The notes under the pieces were generated by a model, which saw only the letters and a program-made list of their open reading frames with translations, was not told the origin of the DNA and made no database searches. A stretch of DNA of 16,372 bases from Betaproteobacteria bacterium (lineage in GTDB: Bacteria > Pseudomonadota > Gammaproteobacteria > Burkholderiales > SG8-41), in assembly GCA_021300125.1 (NCBI GenBank), contig JAJTHX010000021.1, positions 1 to 16,372 on the forward strand, read 5' to 3'. The position numbers were made by a program, and so were the translations under genes. The stretch's first letter is position 1; the number at the start of each line of letters is the position of its first letter. This document shows positions 7,183-14,389 of the stretch, in pieces.

Positions 7183-7887
7183 ATGCCCAAAACCAGCACC
7201 GCGCTCCGCACCCGCACCGCAAAGACCGAAAGCGAGGCCCTGCGCCACGGTTCGCGCAGCGAGCATGTCTACCGCAAGCTGCGGCACGCCATCGAAGCGG
7301 GCGAATGGGCGCCCGGACAACGGGTGATGGAAGTCGAAGTCGCCGCGTGGCTGAACCTGAGCCGCACGCCGGTGCGCGATGCCATCCGCCGCCTCGAACG
7401 CGAAGGATTGCTGCAGCACGAACCGCACAACGGCCTGATCGTGGCGCGCCTCGACCGCCAGGCGGTGATGGAGCTGTATGTCATGCGCGAGGCGCTGGAA
7501 GGCATGGCCGCGCGCCTGTGCGCGCGCCATGCCTCCGACATCGAGGCGCAGTCCCTGCTCGACATGGTCGAGCGCGAGCGCAATCTCGACGGCGATGCCG
7601 AGGGCGTGGCGCGCCACAACCGGCGCTTTCACGAGGCGATTCACCGCGGCGCGCACAACCGCTACCTCGAGAAAAGCCTCGCCGCGGTCAACGACTCGAT
7701 GTGGCTGCTCGGCAAGCCGCTGATGCTGCTTCCGGAGCGTGCGCAGACGGCGGTCCGGGAGCATGCCGAACTGGCGGCCGCGATTGCGTGCCGCGATCCC
7801 GATGCGGCCGAGAGTGCCGCGCGCGCCCATGTCCGGGCCGCGCAGCGCGAAAGGCTGCGGCGGCTGTTTCCCGAGAACGGGGACTGA
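7183..7887 (+). CDS. GntR-family regulator, FadR/FCD subfamily
   Basis: This is a 234-residue regulator with a winged helix-turn-helix at about residues 27-91 (EHVYRKLRHAIEAGEWAPGQ, LSRTPVRDAIRRLEREGLL, GLIVARL). A helical FCD sensor domain follows at about 98-220. Likely metal-ligand positions are Asn146 and His150 in HNRRFH, His194 in REHAEL and His216 in RAHVRAA; the usual first-position Asp is Asn. FCD domains of this kind often sense organic acids. The ATG at 7183 was chosen because the earlier in-frame starts (GTG 7072, ATG 7075) would place the operator palindrome inside the coding region and add a sequence unlike the family. It is the first gene of the catabolic operon, 69 bp before the hydratase, so it probably senses the pathway substrate or an intermediate. 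Confidence 0.92.
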   Translation: MPKTSTALRTRTAKTESEALRHGSRSEHVYRKLRHAIEAGEWAPGQRVMEVEVAAWLNLSRTPVRDAIRRLEREGLLQHEPHNGLIVARLDRQAVMELYVMREALEGMAARLCARHASDIEAQSLLDMVERERNLDGDAEGVARHNRRFHEAIHRGAHNRYLEKSLAAVNDSMWLLGKPLMLLPERAQTAVREHAELAAAIACRDPDAAESAARAHVRAAQRERLRRLFPENGD

Positions 7888-7956
7888 CGGCCGGCGTCTG
7901 CCGCAGGCGGGACGGACGGCTTCACGATCAACAGCAACGGAGCGATACGCGACACC

Positions 7957-9237
7957 ATGGCGCAGACAATGGCGGAAAAGCTGCTCTCGCAGCACAACCT
8001 GGCCGGCGAAGCGGTCAGCGCAGGGGATTTTCTTGAAGCCCGCATCGACGGGGCGATGTGCCACTACCATGCCGCCGAGCCGATGCACGATCTCGCGCTG
8101 GAGGCGGGGTTCAAGGACGGTCTGCCGCGGGTGTGGGATCCCGAGCGCGTCTATGTGCTGCTCGATCACCACCAGCCGACACTAAGCCAGAAGCTGGCCG
8201 ACGAAAACGCGCTGGTGCGGCGCGAGGTCGAGCGCCTCGGCATCCGCTGCTTCCACGATTCCGAGCCGGGCATTGCCCACCAGATGATGCTCGACTACGG
8301 ACTGGTGCGCCCGGGTGAACTGGTGGTCGGCAACGATTCGCACACCCTCGGCTACGGCTCGGTCAATGCCGGCGCCACCGGCATCACCCGTGCCGACATG
8401 CTCTATGTGCTGCTGTTCGGCGAACTGTGGTTCCAGGTGCCGCACTCGGTCCGTGTCACGCTGGACGGCCGGCAACCGGATTACCCGGTCGCCAAGGACA
8501 TCGTGCTGCATCTGGCCGGAGAGCACGGCGAGGATTTTGCCCAGAACATGTCCATCGAGTACACCGGCAGCCTGGTGCCGCAGCTGTCGATCGACAGCCG
8601 CATGTGCCTGTCCACCCACGGCGTCGAGCTAGGCGCGAAGTTCGCCATGTTCGACGCTGACCAGAAGACCCATGATTTCGTGAAGGCGCGCACCGCGACA
8701 CCCTATGCGCTGCTGCAGGCCGATCAAGGAGCACGCTACGCGAAGGAGATCCGCGTCGATATCGACCGCATGCCGTTCATGGTGGCCAGGCCACACCAGT
8801 TCGGCAATGTCGCGCCGGTGGACGAGGTGCGCGGCGTGCGTGTCAATCAGGCGCAGATCGGCTCCTGCGCCAACGGGCGTTTCGAGGATATTGAAATCGC
8901 CTCGCGCGTGCTCAAGGGCAACAAGGTCGCGAAGGGCGTGCGCTTCCTGATTTCGCCGGCTTCGCAGCAGGTCTATCTGCAGTGCCTGAAGGCCGGCCTC
9001 GTTGAAACCCTGATCGAGGCGGGCGCGCAGGTGATCACGCCCGGCTGCGGCATCTGCCAGCCGCGGGTCGGCTTCCTGTCCGACGGCGAGGTGTGCATCA
9101 CCTCGACCACCCGCAATTTCCGCGGCCGCAAGGGCAGCAACAGGGCCGAGATCTACCTTGGCGGCCCGCTCACCGTGGCGGCGGCAGCGCTGACCGGCGA
9201 AATCGTCAATCCGCGGGAGGTGCTGCATGGGCTTTGA
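7957..9237 (+). CDS. Aconitase-superfamily (LeuC-like) hydratase/dehydratase large subunit
   Basis: This is a 426-residue catalytic subunit of the two-subunit isopropylmalate-isomerase type. It keeps DHHQPT (70-75), GNDSHT (125-130) and the three cysteine positions for a 4Fe-4S cluster: Cys304 in IGSCANGR and Cys364/Cys367 in PGCGICQ. The late ST-rich, RNFRGRKGS segment (about 380-393) is also family-typical. Enzymes of this fold add or remove water at a C=C bond of di- or tricarboxylates. Members include isopropylmalate isomerase, homoaconitase, citraconate hydratase and dimethylmaleate hydratase. Placement in a GntR-controlled operon with a TcuA-like oxidase and a lyase-fold enzyme argues for a catabolic acid rather than leucine synthesis. 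The start MAQTMAEKLL matches the family despite a weak ribosome site. The exact substrate is unresolved. Confidence 0.9.
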   Translation: MAQTMAEKLLSQHNLAGEAVSAGDFLEARIDGAMCHYHAAEPMHDLALEAGFKDGLPRVWDPERVYVLLDHHQPTLSQKLADENALVRREVERLGIRCFHDSEPGIAHQMMLDYGLVRPGELVVGNDSHTLGYGSVNAGATGITRADMLYVLLFGELWFQVPHSVRVTLDGRQPDYPVAKDIVLHLAGEHGEDFAQNMSIEYTGSLVPQLSIDSRMCLSTHGVELGAKFAMFDADQKTHDFVKARTATPYALLQADQGARYAKEIRVDIDRMPFMVARPHQFGNVAPVDEVRGVRVNQAQIGSCANGRFEDIEIASRVLKGNKVAKGVRFLISPASQQVYLQCLKAGLVETLIEAGAQVITPGCGICQPRVGFLSDGEVCITSTTRNFRGRKGSNRAEIYLGGPLTVAAAALTGEIVNPREVLHGL

Positions 9238-9760
9238 TCTGAATCGGGTGATCCGCGGCCGCGTCTGGAAGTTTGGCGATTCAGTCGAGAGCGACGCGAT
9301 CAATCCCTATTACCGCTACCCCACCATGGAAGAACTGAAGCAGCACACCATGGAGGTGTATCGCCCCGAATTCCCGCGCGAGGTGAGGCCCGGCGACGTG
9401 CTGGTGGCGGGGCGCAATTTCGGCTGCGGTTCAAGCCGCCCGGGCCTGGTGCTGCGCGAGGTGGGTATCGCCGCGATCGTGGCCGAGTCGGTATCGCGGC
9501 TGTTCCTGCGCAACAGCATCTCGCGGGCGATCCCGATCTTCGTCGCGCCCGGGATTTCCGGGATCGCCGAAGACGGCGGCACGCTGGAGATCGATTATCC
9601 GCGCGGCTTTGTCACCAATACCCGCAGCGGCGCGCAGGCGGGGATCAGCAGATATCCGGCCGCGATCGAGCGCATCTATGCATGTGGCGGGCTGCTGCAG
9701 TTCGCACGCGAGCGCTACCTGCGCGAGCAGGGCTCCGGCGGCAACGGCACAACGGCTTGA
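9227..9760 (+). CDS. Aconitase-superfamily (LeuD-like) hydratase small subunit
   Basis: This 177-residue swivel-domain partner of the preceding subunit overlaps its gene by 11 bp. GGGAGG at 9215-9220, six bases before ATG, is an excellent ribosome site. The N-terminal strand GRVWKFGDSVESDAINPYYRY replaces the usual 'D.i.TD.i.P..Y' specificity region. The substrate-contact loop GRNFGCGSSRPG (62-73) keeps GCGSSR, but the usual E-H after the Arg is P-G. In known isopropylmalate isomerases and homoaconitases this loop and the YxRx region help choose the substrate side chain, so changes in both suggest a different acid. The C-terminus (from about 150) is longer than the minimal fold. Family assignment is firm, specificity open. 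Confidence 0.9.
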   Translation: MGFDLNRVIRGRVWKFGDSVESDAINPYYRYPTMEELKQHTMEVYRPEFPREVRPGDVLVAGRNFGCGSSRPGLVLREVGIAAIVAESVSRLFLRNSISRAIPIFVAPGISGIAEDGGTLEIDYPRGFVTNTRSGAQAGISRYPAAIERIYACGGLLQFARERYLREQGSGGNGTTA

Positions 9761-9768
9761 ACCGGATC

Positions 9769-9807
9769 CGTTTCAAGCGAACCCGCTTGAAACGAACCCG
9801 CTTGAAA
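9769..9807. repeat. Perfect 11-bp hairpin overlapping a 15-bp tandem repeat
   Basis: In the gap between the small-subunit and FAD-enzyme genes, CGTTTCAAGCG (9769-9779) pairs perfectly with CGCTTGAAACG (9784-9794) around an AACC loop. The unit CGAACCCGCTTGAAA also occurs twice in tandem, at 9778-9792 and 9793-9807, so either direct copy of GCTTGAAA could pair with the upstream arm. It is followed by A residues, not T, so it is not a plus-strand intrinsic terminator. It ends just upstream of the FAD-enzyme ribosome site and could act in mRNA stability, processing or translation control. The structure is directly visible; the role is inferred. Confidence 0.75.
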
Positions 9808-9821
9808 AAAAGGGCATGACC

Positions 9822-11324
9822 ATGAACGGACGTTACGATGTGGTGGTGGTGGGCGGCGGCAACGCGGCGCTGTGCGCGGCGCTGTCTGCGCATGAGCATA
9901 ATGCTTCGGTGCTGCTGATCGAGCGCGCGCCGCTGGAGCGCCGCGGAGGCAACAGTGCTTACACCGGCGGCGGTTTCCGCATGGTCCACCATGGCCTGGA
10001 GACGGTGCGCTCGGTCGTGCCTGACCTCACTGAGGGCGAGATCGTCAACACCGATTTCGGTGAATACACCGCTGCGCAGTATCTCGACGACCTGGGCCGC
10101 GTCACCCAGTATCACTGCGACCCCGATCTGGTGGAAACGCTGGTGGTCAACAGCACCGACACCGTGCAGTGGCTCTACCGCTGCGGGGTGCGCTTCGTGC
10201 CGCGCTTCGGCCGCTACGCCTTCAAGCACGAGGGCAAGTTCAAGTTTTTCGGCGGCACCGTGGTCGAGGCCGCCGGCGGCGGCCGCGGCCTGGTCCAGGC
10301 CGAATACAAGGCTGCCGAGAAACGCGGCATCGACATCGCCTATTCGACGCGGGCGGTCGCGCTGCTGCGCGGACCGCGTGGCGTCGAGGGCGTGCGTGTC
10401 GAGCGCAACGGCGTAGAAGAGAACATCCATGCCGGTGCCGTGGTGCTGGCGGCCGGCGGTTTCGAGGCCAACCGCGAGTGGCGCACCCGCTACCTCGGCG
10501 CCGGCTGGGACATGGCCAAGGTGCGCGGCACCCGCTACAACACCGGCGACGGCATCCGCATGGCGCTGGATGCCGGCGCCCAGGCCTACGGCCACTGGTC
10601 GGGCTGCCATTCCGTGTCCTGGGAACGCTATGCGCCGGACTTCGGCGACATCGACCGGCCGATCACCGACAGCCGCAACGGCTATCCGTTCAGCCTGATG
10701 ATCAACGCCGAAGGCCGCCGCTTCGTCGATGAGGGCGCCGATTTCCGCAACTACACCTATGCCAAGTATGGCCGGGTCGTGCTCGAGCAGCCCGGCAGCT
10801 ATGCCTGGCATGTGTTCGACTCCAGGGTCGAGCATCTGCTGCACGATGAATACCGCTCCAAGGGCGCGACCAAGGTCCAGGCCGACACCCTCGAGGAACT
10901 GGTCGCGCGGATGGAGGATGTGCACCCGGTGCAGTTCCTGCAGACCGTCCGCGAATACAACGCCGCGATCCGGGGCGATATGCCGTTCAACCCCAACATC
11001 AAGGACGGCAAGTGCACCACCGGCCTGGCCATCAACAAGTCGAACTGGGCCAATCCCATCGACAAGCCGCCATACAGCGCCTACGCCGTGACCTGCGGCA
11101 TCACCTTCACTTTCGGCGGCCTCAAGATCAACACCACCGGGCATGTGCTCGACATCGATGACGCGCCGCTGCCCGGCCTCTATGCCGCCGGCGAGTTGGT
11201 GGGCGGCATCTTCTACTTCAATTATCCCGGCAGCTCGGGGCTGATGGCGGGTTCGGTGTTCGGCCGCATCGCCGGCCGCGAGGCCGCAGCCCATGCGGTC
11301 GGCCAGCAGTCGAAGGTGGCCTGA
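9822..11324 (+). CDS. FAD-dependent dehydrogenase, TcuA/fumarate-reductase flavoprotein family
   Basis: This is a 500-residue flavoprotein. The N-terminal dinucleotide fold is YDVVVVGGGNAALCAALSA (GGGNAA at 11-16), with Glu34 in LLIERAP expected to hold the FAD ribose and RGGNSAYTGG (41-50) behind it. The cap domain follows, and the C-terminal FAD segment reads TFGGLKINTTGHVLD, then GLYAAGELVGG and GSSGLMAGSVFGR. The GGGNAALCAA start and RGGNS motif resemble TcuA, which oxidises tricarballylate to cis-aconitate; fumarate-reductase-like enzymes run the reverse type of reaction. ATG 9822 was chosen because AGGG lies seven bases upstream; ATG 9816 is in frame but too close to that site. No TcuB-like electron-transfer partner is in the window. 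Probable role: making or removing a C=C bond next to carboxylates. Confidence 0.88.
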   Translation: MNGRYDVVVVGGGNAALCAALSAHEHNASVLLIERAPLERRGGNSAYTGGGFRMVHHGLETVRSVVPDLTEGEIVNTDFGEYTAAQYLDDLGRVTQYHCDPDLVETLVVNSTDTVQWLYRCGVRFVPRFGRYAFKHEGKFKFFGGTVVEAAGGGRGLVQAEYKAAEKRGIDIAYSTRAVALLRGPRGVEGVRVERNGVEENIHAGAVVLAAGGFEANREWRTRYLGAGWDMAKVRGTRYNTGDGIRMALDAGAQAYGHWSGCHSVSWERYAPDFGDIDRPITDSRNGYPFSLMINAEGRRFVDEGADFRNYTYAKYGRVVLEQPGSYAWHVFDSRVEHLLHDEYRSKGATKVQADTLEELVARMEDVHPVQFLQTVREYNAAIRGDMPFNPNIKDGKCTTGLAINKSNWANPIDKPPYSAYAVTCGITFTFGGLKINTTGHVLDIDDAPLPGLYAAGELVGGIFYFNYPGSSGLMAGSVFGRIAGREAAAHAVGQQSKVA

Positions 11325-11326
11325 GC

Positions 11327-12271
11327 ATGGCATCCCTCAGCAAAGGACAGCGCCTGCGCCAGTTGCTCGAGCGCAAGGATCGCGTACTCACCGTGCTGCA
11401 CCCGCCCTCGGCCACCCATGGCCGCATCATGCAGATGGCCGGCTGCGAGTGCGGCTTCGTCGGCACCAGCGGCGTGGTCGGTTCCTACACCGGGCTCTGC
11501 GATGTCGGTACCGCGACCATGACGGAATGCGTGCAGATCGCGGGCTGGATCGCGCAGAGCGTCGATTTCCCGATCATCATGGACGGTGACACCGGTCATG
11601 GCGGCATCATGGCGGTACGGCGCATGGTGCGCGAGTGCATCCGCGCCGGCATTGCCGGCGTGCGCATCGATGACCAGCCGATCGAGGGCAAGCGCCGCAC
11701 CCAGAGCGCCGGCGTCGAGGTGGTGCCAGTGGAACACGCCATCGCGCGTTACCGCGCGGCGGTGGACATGAAGAATGAGATCGATCCCGATTTCGTCATC
11801 ATGTCGCAGTGCTATGCCCGCGATGCCGTCAACAGCAGCCTGGACGACGCCATCCGCCGCCTGCAGCTCTACCGCACGGAAGCCGGCGTGGACTGGGTAC
11901 AGCTCGAGTCGCCGCACTCCACCGATGAAATCCGCCAGGCCCGCGCCGCGGTTGAAGGCCCGTTCTCGTTCATGAAGGGCAAGCTGCCGCGCTATCTCGG
12001 GCTCGATGAGCACCTCGCCCTCGGCGTCAACATCGCCTGGTATCCGGGCTTCACCCACCAGGTGATGTGGGCCGCGCTGCACGACTTCATGCAGGACTTC
12101 CAGACCCGCGGCATCGCCGCCTGGGAAGACTTCGAGCGCAGCCGCAAGGACCGCCCCTATCCGCGACCCGACCCCGGGCCCGGCGGCGAGAACGGCGAGA
12201 TGCAGCGCATGCTTGAAGAGCGTTATCTGGGCGAGGCCGCCGTGCGCAAGTACGGCCAGCCCAAGGCCTGA
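11327..12271 (+). CDS. Isocitrate lyase/PEP mutase-family enzyme (lyase or decarboxylase)
   Basis: This is a 314-residue TIM-barrel enzyme. The Mg-binding DGDTGHG (86-92) and RIDDQ (113-117, counterpart of the usual HIEDQ) place it in the family of isocitrate lyase, PrpB, 2,3-dimethylmalate lyase, PEP mutase and oxaloacetate decarboxylase. Where lyases carry K(K/R)CGH with the catalytic Cys, this protein has GKRRTQSAG (121-129), so the Cys and His are absent. The nearby Cys38-41 region is not equivalent. It may therefore be a decarboxylase or hydrolase, or a lyase with another acid. The gene starts two bases after the FAD-enzyme stop, preceded by AAGGTGG, so it is part of the same operon. A C-C cleaving role is inferred from context. 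Confidence 0.86.
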   Translation: MASLSKGQRLRQLLERKDRVLTVLHPPSATHGRIMQMAGCECGFVGTSGVVGSYTGLCDVGTATMTECVQIAGWIAQSVDFPIIMDGDTGHGGIMAVRRMVRECIRAGIAGVRIDDQPIEGKRRTQSAGVEVVPVEHAIARYRAAVDMKNEIDPDFVIMSQCYARDAVNSSLDDAIRRLQLYRTEAGVDWVQLESPHSTDEIRQARAAVEGPFSFMKGKLPRYLGLDEHLALGVNIAWYPGFTHQVMWAALHDFMQDFQTRGIAAWEDFERSRKDRPYPRPDPGPGGENGEMQRMLEERYLGEAAVRKYGQPKA

Positions 12272-12279
12272 GGCGCAGC

Positions 12280-13392
12280 ATGGCTGCCACCGTTTCCCTG
12301 ATAGCCTGCGGTGACGTGGGTCCGATCCACGAGCCGGTGACGGCGTACGGCGAACTCGCAAAACCGGTGCTGGCGCAGGCCGACATCCGTTTTGCGCAGG
12401 TCGAGCGCGTCTATTCCGAGCGCGGCGCCTACCAGCTGCACTCCAGCGGCGCGCACAGCCGCGTCCATCCGCGGCTGGCGGAGGTGTTCACCGATTGCGG
12501 CTTCGATGTGGTGTCGCTGGCCAGCAATCACGCGATGGACTGGGGCCCGGAGGCGATGCTCGACACCCTCGAGCTGCTGCGCGGCAAGGGGCTGCAGGTC
12601 GTCGGTGCCGGCCGCAACCTCAAGGAAGCGCGCGCACCCGTCGTGATCGAACGCAAGGGCGTACGCACGGCTTTTCTCGCTTGTTGCTCGATCCTGCAGA
12701 ACGGTTACGCCGCAGGCCCCGACCAACCCGGCGTGGCGCCGCTGCGCGTGCACACCTACTACGAACCTTTCGACTACCAGCCCGGCGTGCCGCCGCGGGT
12801 GGTGACGGTGCCTTACGAAGAAGACCTCGCCGCGCTGTGCGAGGACATCCGTGCCGCGCGGGCCCTTGCACACAACGTGGTGGTGTCGCTGCACTGGGGC
12901 GTGCATTACATTCCGCGCCTGATCGCCGACTATCAGGTCACTGTTGCCGAGGCCGCCTTTGCCGCCGGCGCCGACTTGATTCTCGGCCACCATGCGCACA
13001 CGCCCAAGGCCATCGGCGTGCATGGCGGCAAGGTCTGCTTCTACAGCCTGTCCAATTTCATCATGTCCTCCACCGACAAGTCGCCGCAGAAGGCCGCGCA
13101 GTTCGAGCGCCGCTACGGCGTCACGCTCGATCCGGCGTATCCGCACCTGCCTTACGGCGCCGACGCCAAACGCAGCCTGATTGCCAGGGCCGTGCTGGGG
13201 AAGGGCGGGGTGGAACGGGTGTCCTTCCTGCCGGTACTGATTGACACCCGCCTGCGCCCGGAACCGCTGCGCCGCGATGATCCGCGCTTTGACGACGCGC
13301 TGCGGTTCATGGAATGGGTGTCGGAGGATTTCAACCACGCCTTCCATGCCGAGGGGGACGATATCGTGGTGACCGCGCGCCGCGACAACTGA
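12280..13392 (+). CDS. CapA-like (PGA_cap) metallophosphatase-fold protein
   Basis: This 370-residue protein has the CapA/PgsA metallophosphatase-like signature: ACGDVG (9-14), VVSLASNHAMDWG (77-89), VVSLHWGVHY (201-210), ADLILGHHAHTP (231-242) and FYSLSNF (254-260). The Asp, Asn-His, His and His-x-His positions match a two-metal site. The best-known members take part in poly-gamma-glutamate capsule production, but those are membrane or exported proteins. This one has no signal peptide or membrane segment and should be cytoplasmic. It starts eight bases after the lyase stop with GAGG upstream, inside a catabolic operon and without other capsule genes. A hydrolytic role on an ester, amide or phosphate form of the substrate is possible but unproven. 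Confidence 0.85.
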   Translation: MAATVSLIACGDVGPIHEPVTAYGELAKPVLAQADIRFAQVERVYSERGAYQLHSSGAHSRVHPRLAEVFTDCGFDVVSLASNHAMDWGPEAMLDTLELLRGKGLQVVGAGRNLKEARAPVVIERKGVRTAFLACCSILQNGYAAGPDQPGVAPLRVHTYYEPFDYQPGVPPRVVTVPYEEDLAALCEDIRAARALAHNVVVSLHWGVHYIPRLIADYQVTVAEAAFAAGADLILGHHAHTPKAIGVHGGKVCFYSLSNFIMSSTDKSPQKAAQFERRYGVTLDPAYPHLPYGADAKRSLIARAVLGKGGVERVSFLPVLIDTRLRPEPLRRDDPRFDDALRFMEWVSEDFNHAFHAEGDDIVVTARRDN

Positions 13393-13408
13393 CCGGGAGA
13401 CCTGCCGA

Positions 13409-14389
13409 ATGGGTAAACGCCTGATGATGATCGCCGCCACCGCCGCGATGTGCTGCGTGCCGCTGGTGAACGCCAAGCCCGCCGCGCAGGCTTATCCCAT
13501 CAAGCCGGTGCGCGTGCTGGTTGGCACCCCCGCCGGCAGCGGCAGCGACCTGATGACCCGCGCGGTATCCGTGCGGCTCGCCGAGCGGCTCGGGCAGTCG
13601 GTGGTGGTGGACAACCGTGCCGGCGCCTCGGGCGCGATCTCGCTGCAGATCGGCGCGCAGGCCGCGCCCGACGGCTACACCCTGGTTACCCTGAGCGCGC
13701 AGAACGTCACCGCGATGCTGCTCGGCACCGTCACCACCAACATTCCGCAGGAACTCGCCGCGGTGGTGATGATGCTGTCGCAGCCGTACCTGCTGGTGGC
13801 CACACCCTCGCTGCCGGTCGGCAATGTGCGCGAACTGATCGCGCTGGCCAAGGCCAAGCCGCTGGTCTACGCCTCCAGCGGCACCGGTACCGTGGTGCAC
13901 CTCGGCATGGAGCTGTTGAGCTCGATGGCCGGCATTGAAATCACCCATGTGCCCTACAAGGGCAGCGGCCTGTCGATGATCGATGTCATGGGCGGGCGCG
14001 TGCACCTGTCGATCACCAACACGCTCACCGCCACGCCGCTGGTGCGCAGCGGCAAGCTCAAGGGACTGGCGATCACCAGCCCGCAGCGCGTGCAGGCGCT
14101 GCCGGATCTGCCCACCGTCGCCGAGTCCGGCGTGCCCGGCTATGACCTGCGCAGCTGGTACGGATTGCTGGCGCCCAGGGGCACGCCGGCACCGGTGGTG
14201 CAGCGCCTGAACAGCGAGGTGATCACCATTGTCAACTCGCCGGAGATGAAGGCCCGCCTTGCCACCGATGGCGCTGAAGCGGCGGCGCCCAATGCACCCG
14301 CTCAGTTCCAGGAACTGATCGTGAGCGAGGCCAAGCGCTGGAGCGTGATCATCAAGCGCCTCGGCCTGCTCAAGAAGGAGGCCAGTTGA
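13409..14389 (+). CDS. Bug-family tripartite tricarboxylate transporter substrate-binding protein
   Basis: This complete 326-residue periplasmic binding protein has a signal peptide at residues 1 to about 22 or 28 (VPLVNA-KPAAQA, two plausible cleavage sites). Motifs are YPIKPVRVLVGTPAGSGSD, DNRAGASGAISLQIG, QAAPDGYTLVTLSAQN, ITHVPYKGSGLSMIDVMGG, KLKGLAITS and AESGVPGYDLRSWYGLLAP. GGGAG lies about nine bases before the ATG. Its position inside the operon, between the CapA-like and MmgE/PrpD genes, makes it the most likely binder of the pathway substrate. It differs clearly from the 6023-6991 protein, so the two are not a recent duplication. No TctA/TctB genes are in the window. Confidence 0.95.
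   Translation: MGKRLMMIAATAAMCCVPLVNAKPAAQAYPIKPVRVLVGTPAGSGSDLMTRAVSVRLAERLGQSVVVDNRAGASGAISLQIGAQAAPDGYTLVTLSAQNVTAMLLGTVTTNIPQELAAVVMMLSQPYLLVATPSLPVGNVRELIALAKAKPLVYASSGTGTVVHLGMELLSSMAGIEITHVPYKGSGLSMIDVMGGRVHLSITNTLTATPLVRSGKLKGLAITSPQRVQALPDLPTVAESGVPGYDLRSWYGLLAPRGTPAPVVQRLNSEVITIVNSPEMKARLATDGAEAAAPNAPAQFQELIVSEAKRWSVIIKRLGLLKKEAS

Noticed and set aside
9769-9794. Hairpin considered as a rho-independent terminator between the small subunit and the FAD enzyme
   Set aside because: It is followed by an A-run, not a T-run, on the plus strand, and the flanking genes look like one operon.
9609-9815. N-terminal extension of the FAD enzyme beginning inside the small-subunit gene
   Set aside because: The extension overlaps the small-subunit gene in another frame and runs through the hairpin/tandem repeat; the flavin-binding fold begins right after ATG 9822, which has a well-spaced AGGG.
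9645-11333. Open frame of over 560 codons on the minus strand opposite the FAD enzyme
   Set aside because: It is antisense to a clearly conserved flavoprotein gene, and its His/Gly/Val-rich sequence matches no family; long shadow frames are expected in GC-rich coding DNA.
11222-13476. Long minus-strand open frames opposite the lyase-family and CapA-like genes
   Set aside because: Both lie antisense to genes with intact catalytic motifs, have no ribosome sites and no recognisable domains.
6023-14389. Idea that the two complete Bug genes are a recent duplication
   Set aside because: They share only family motifs; the rest of the protein and the signal peptides differ substantially.
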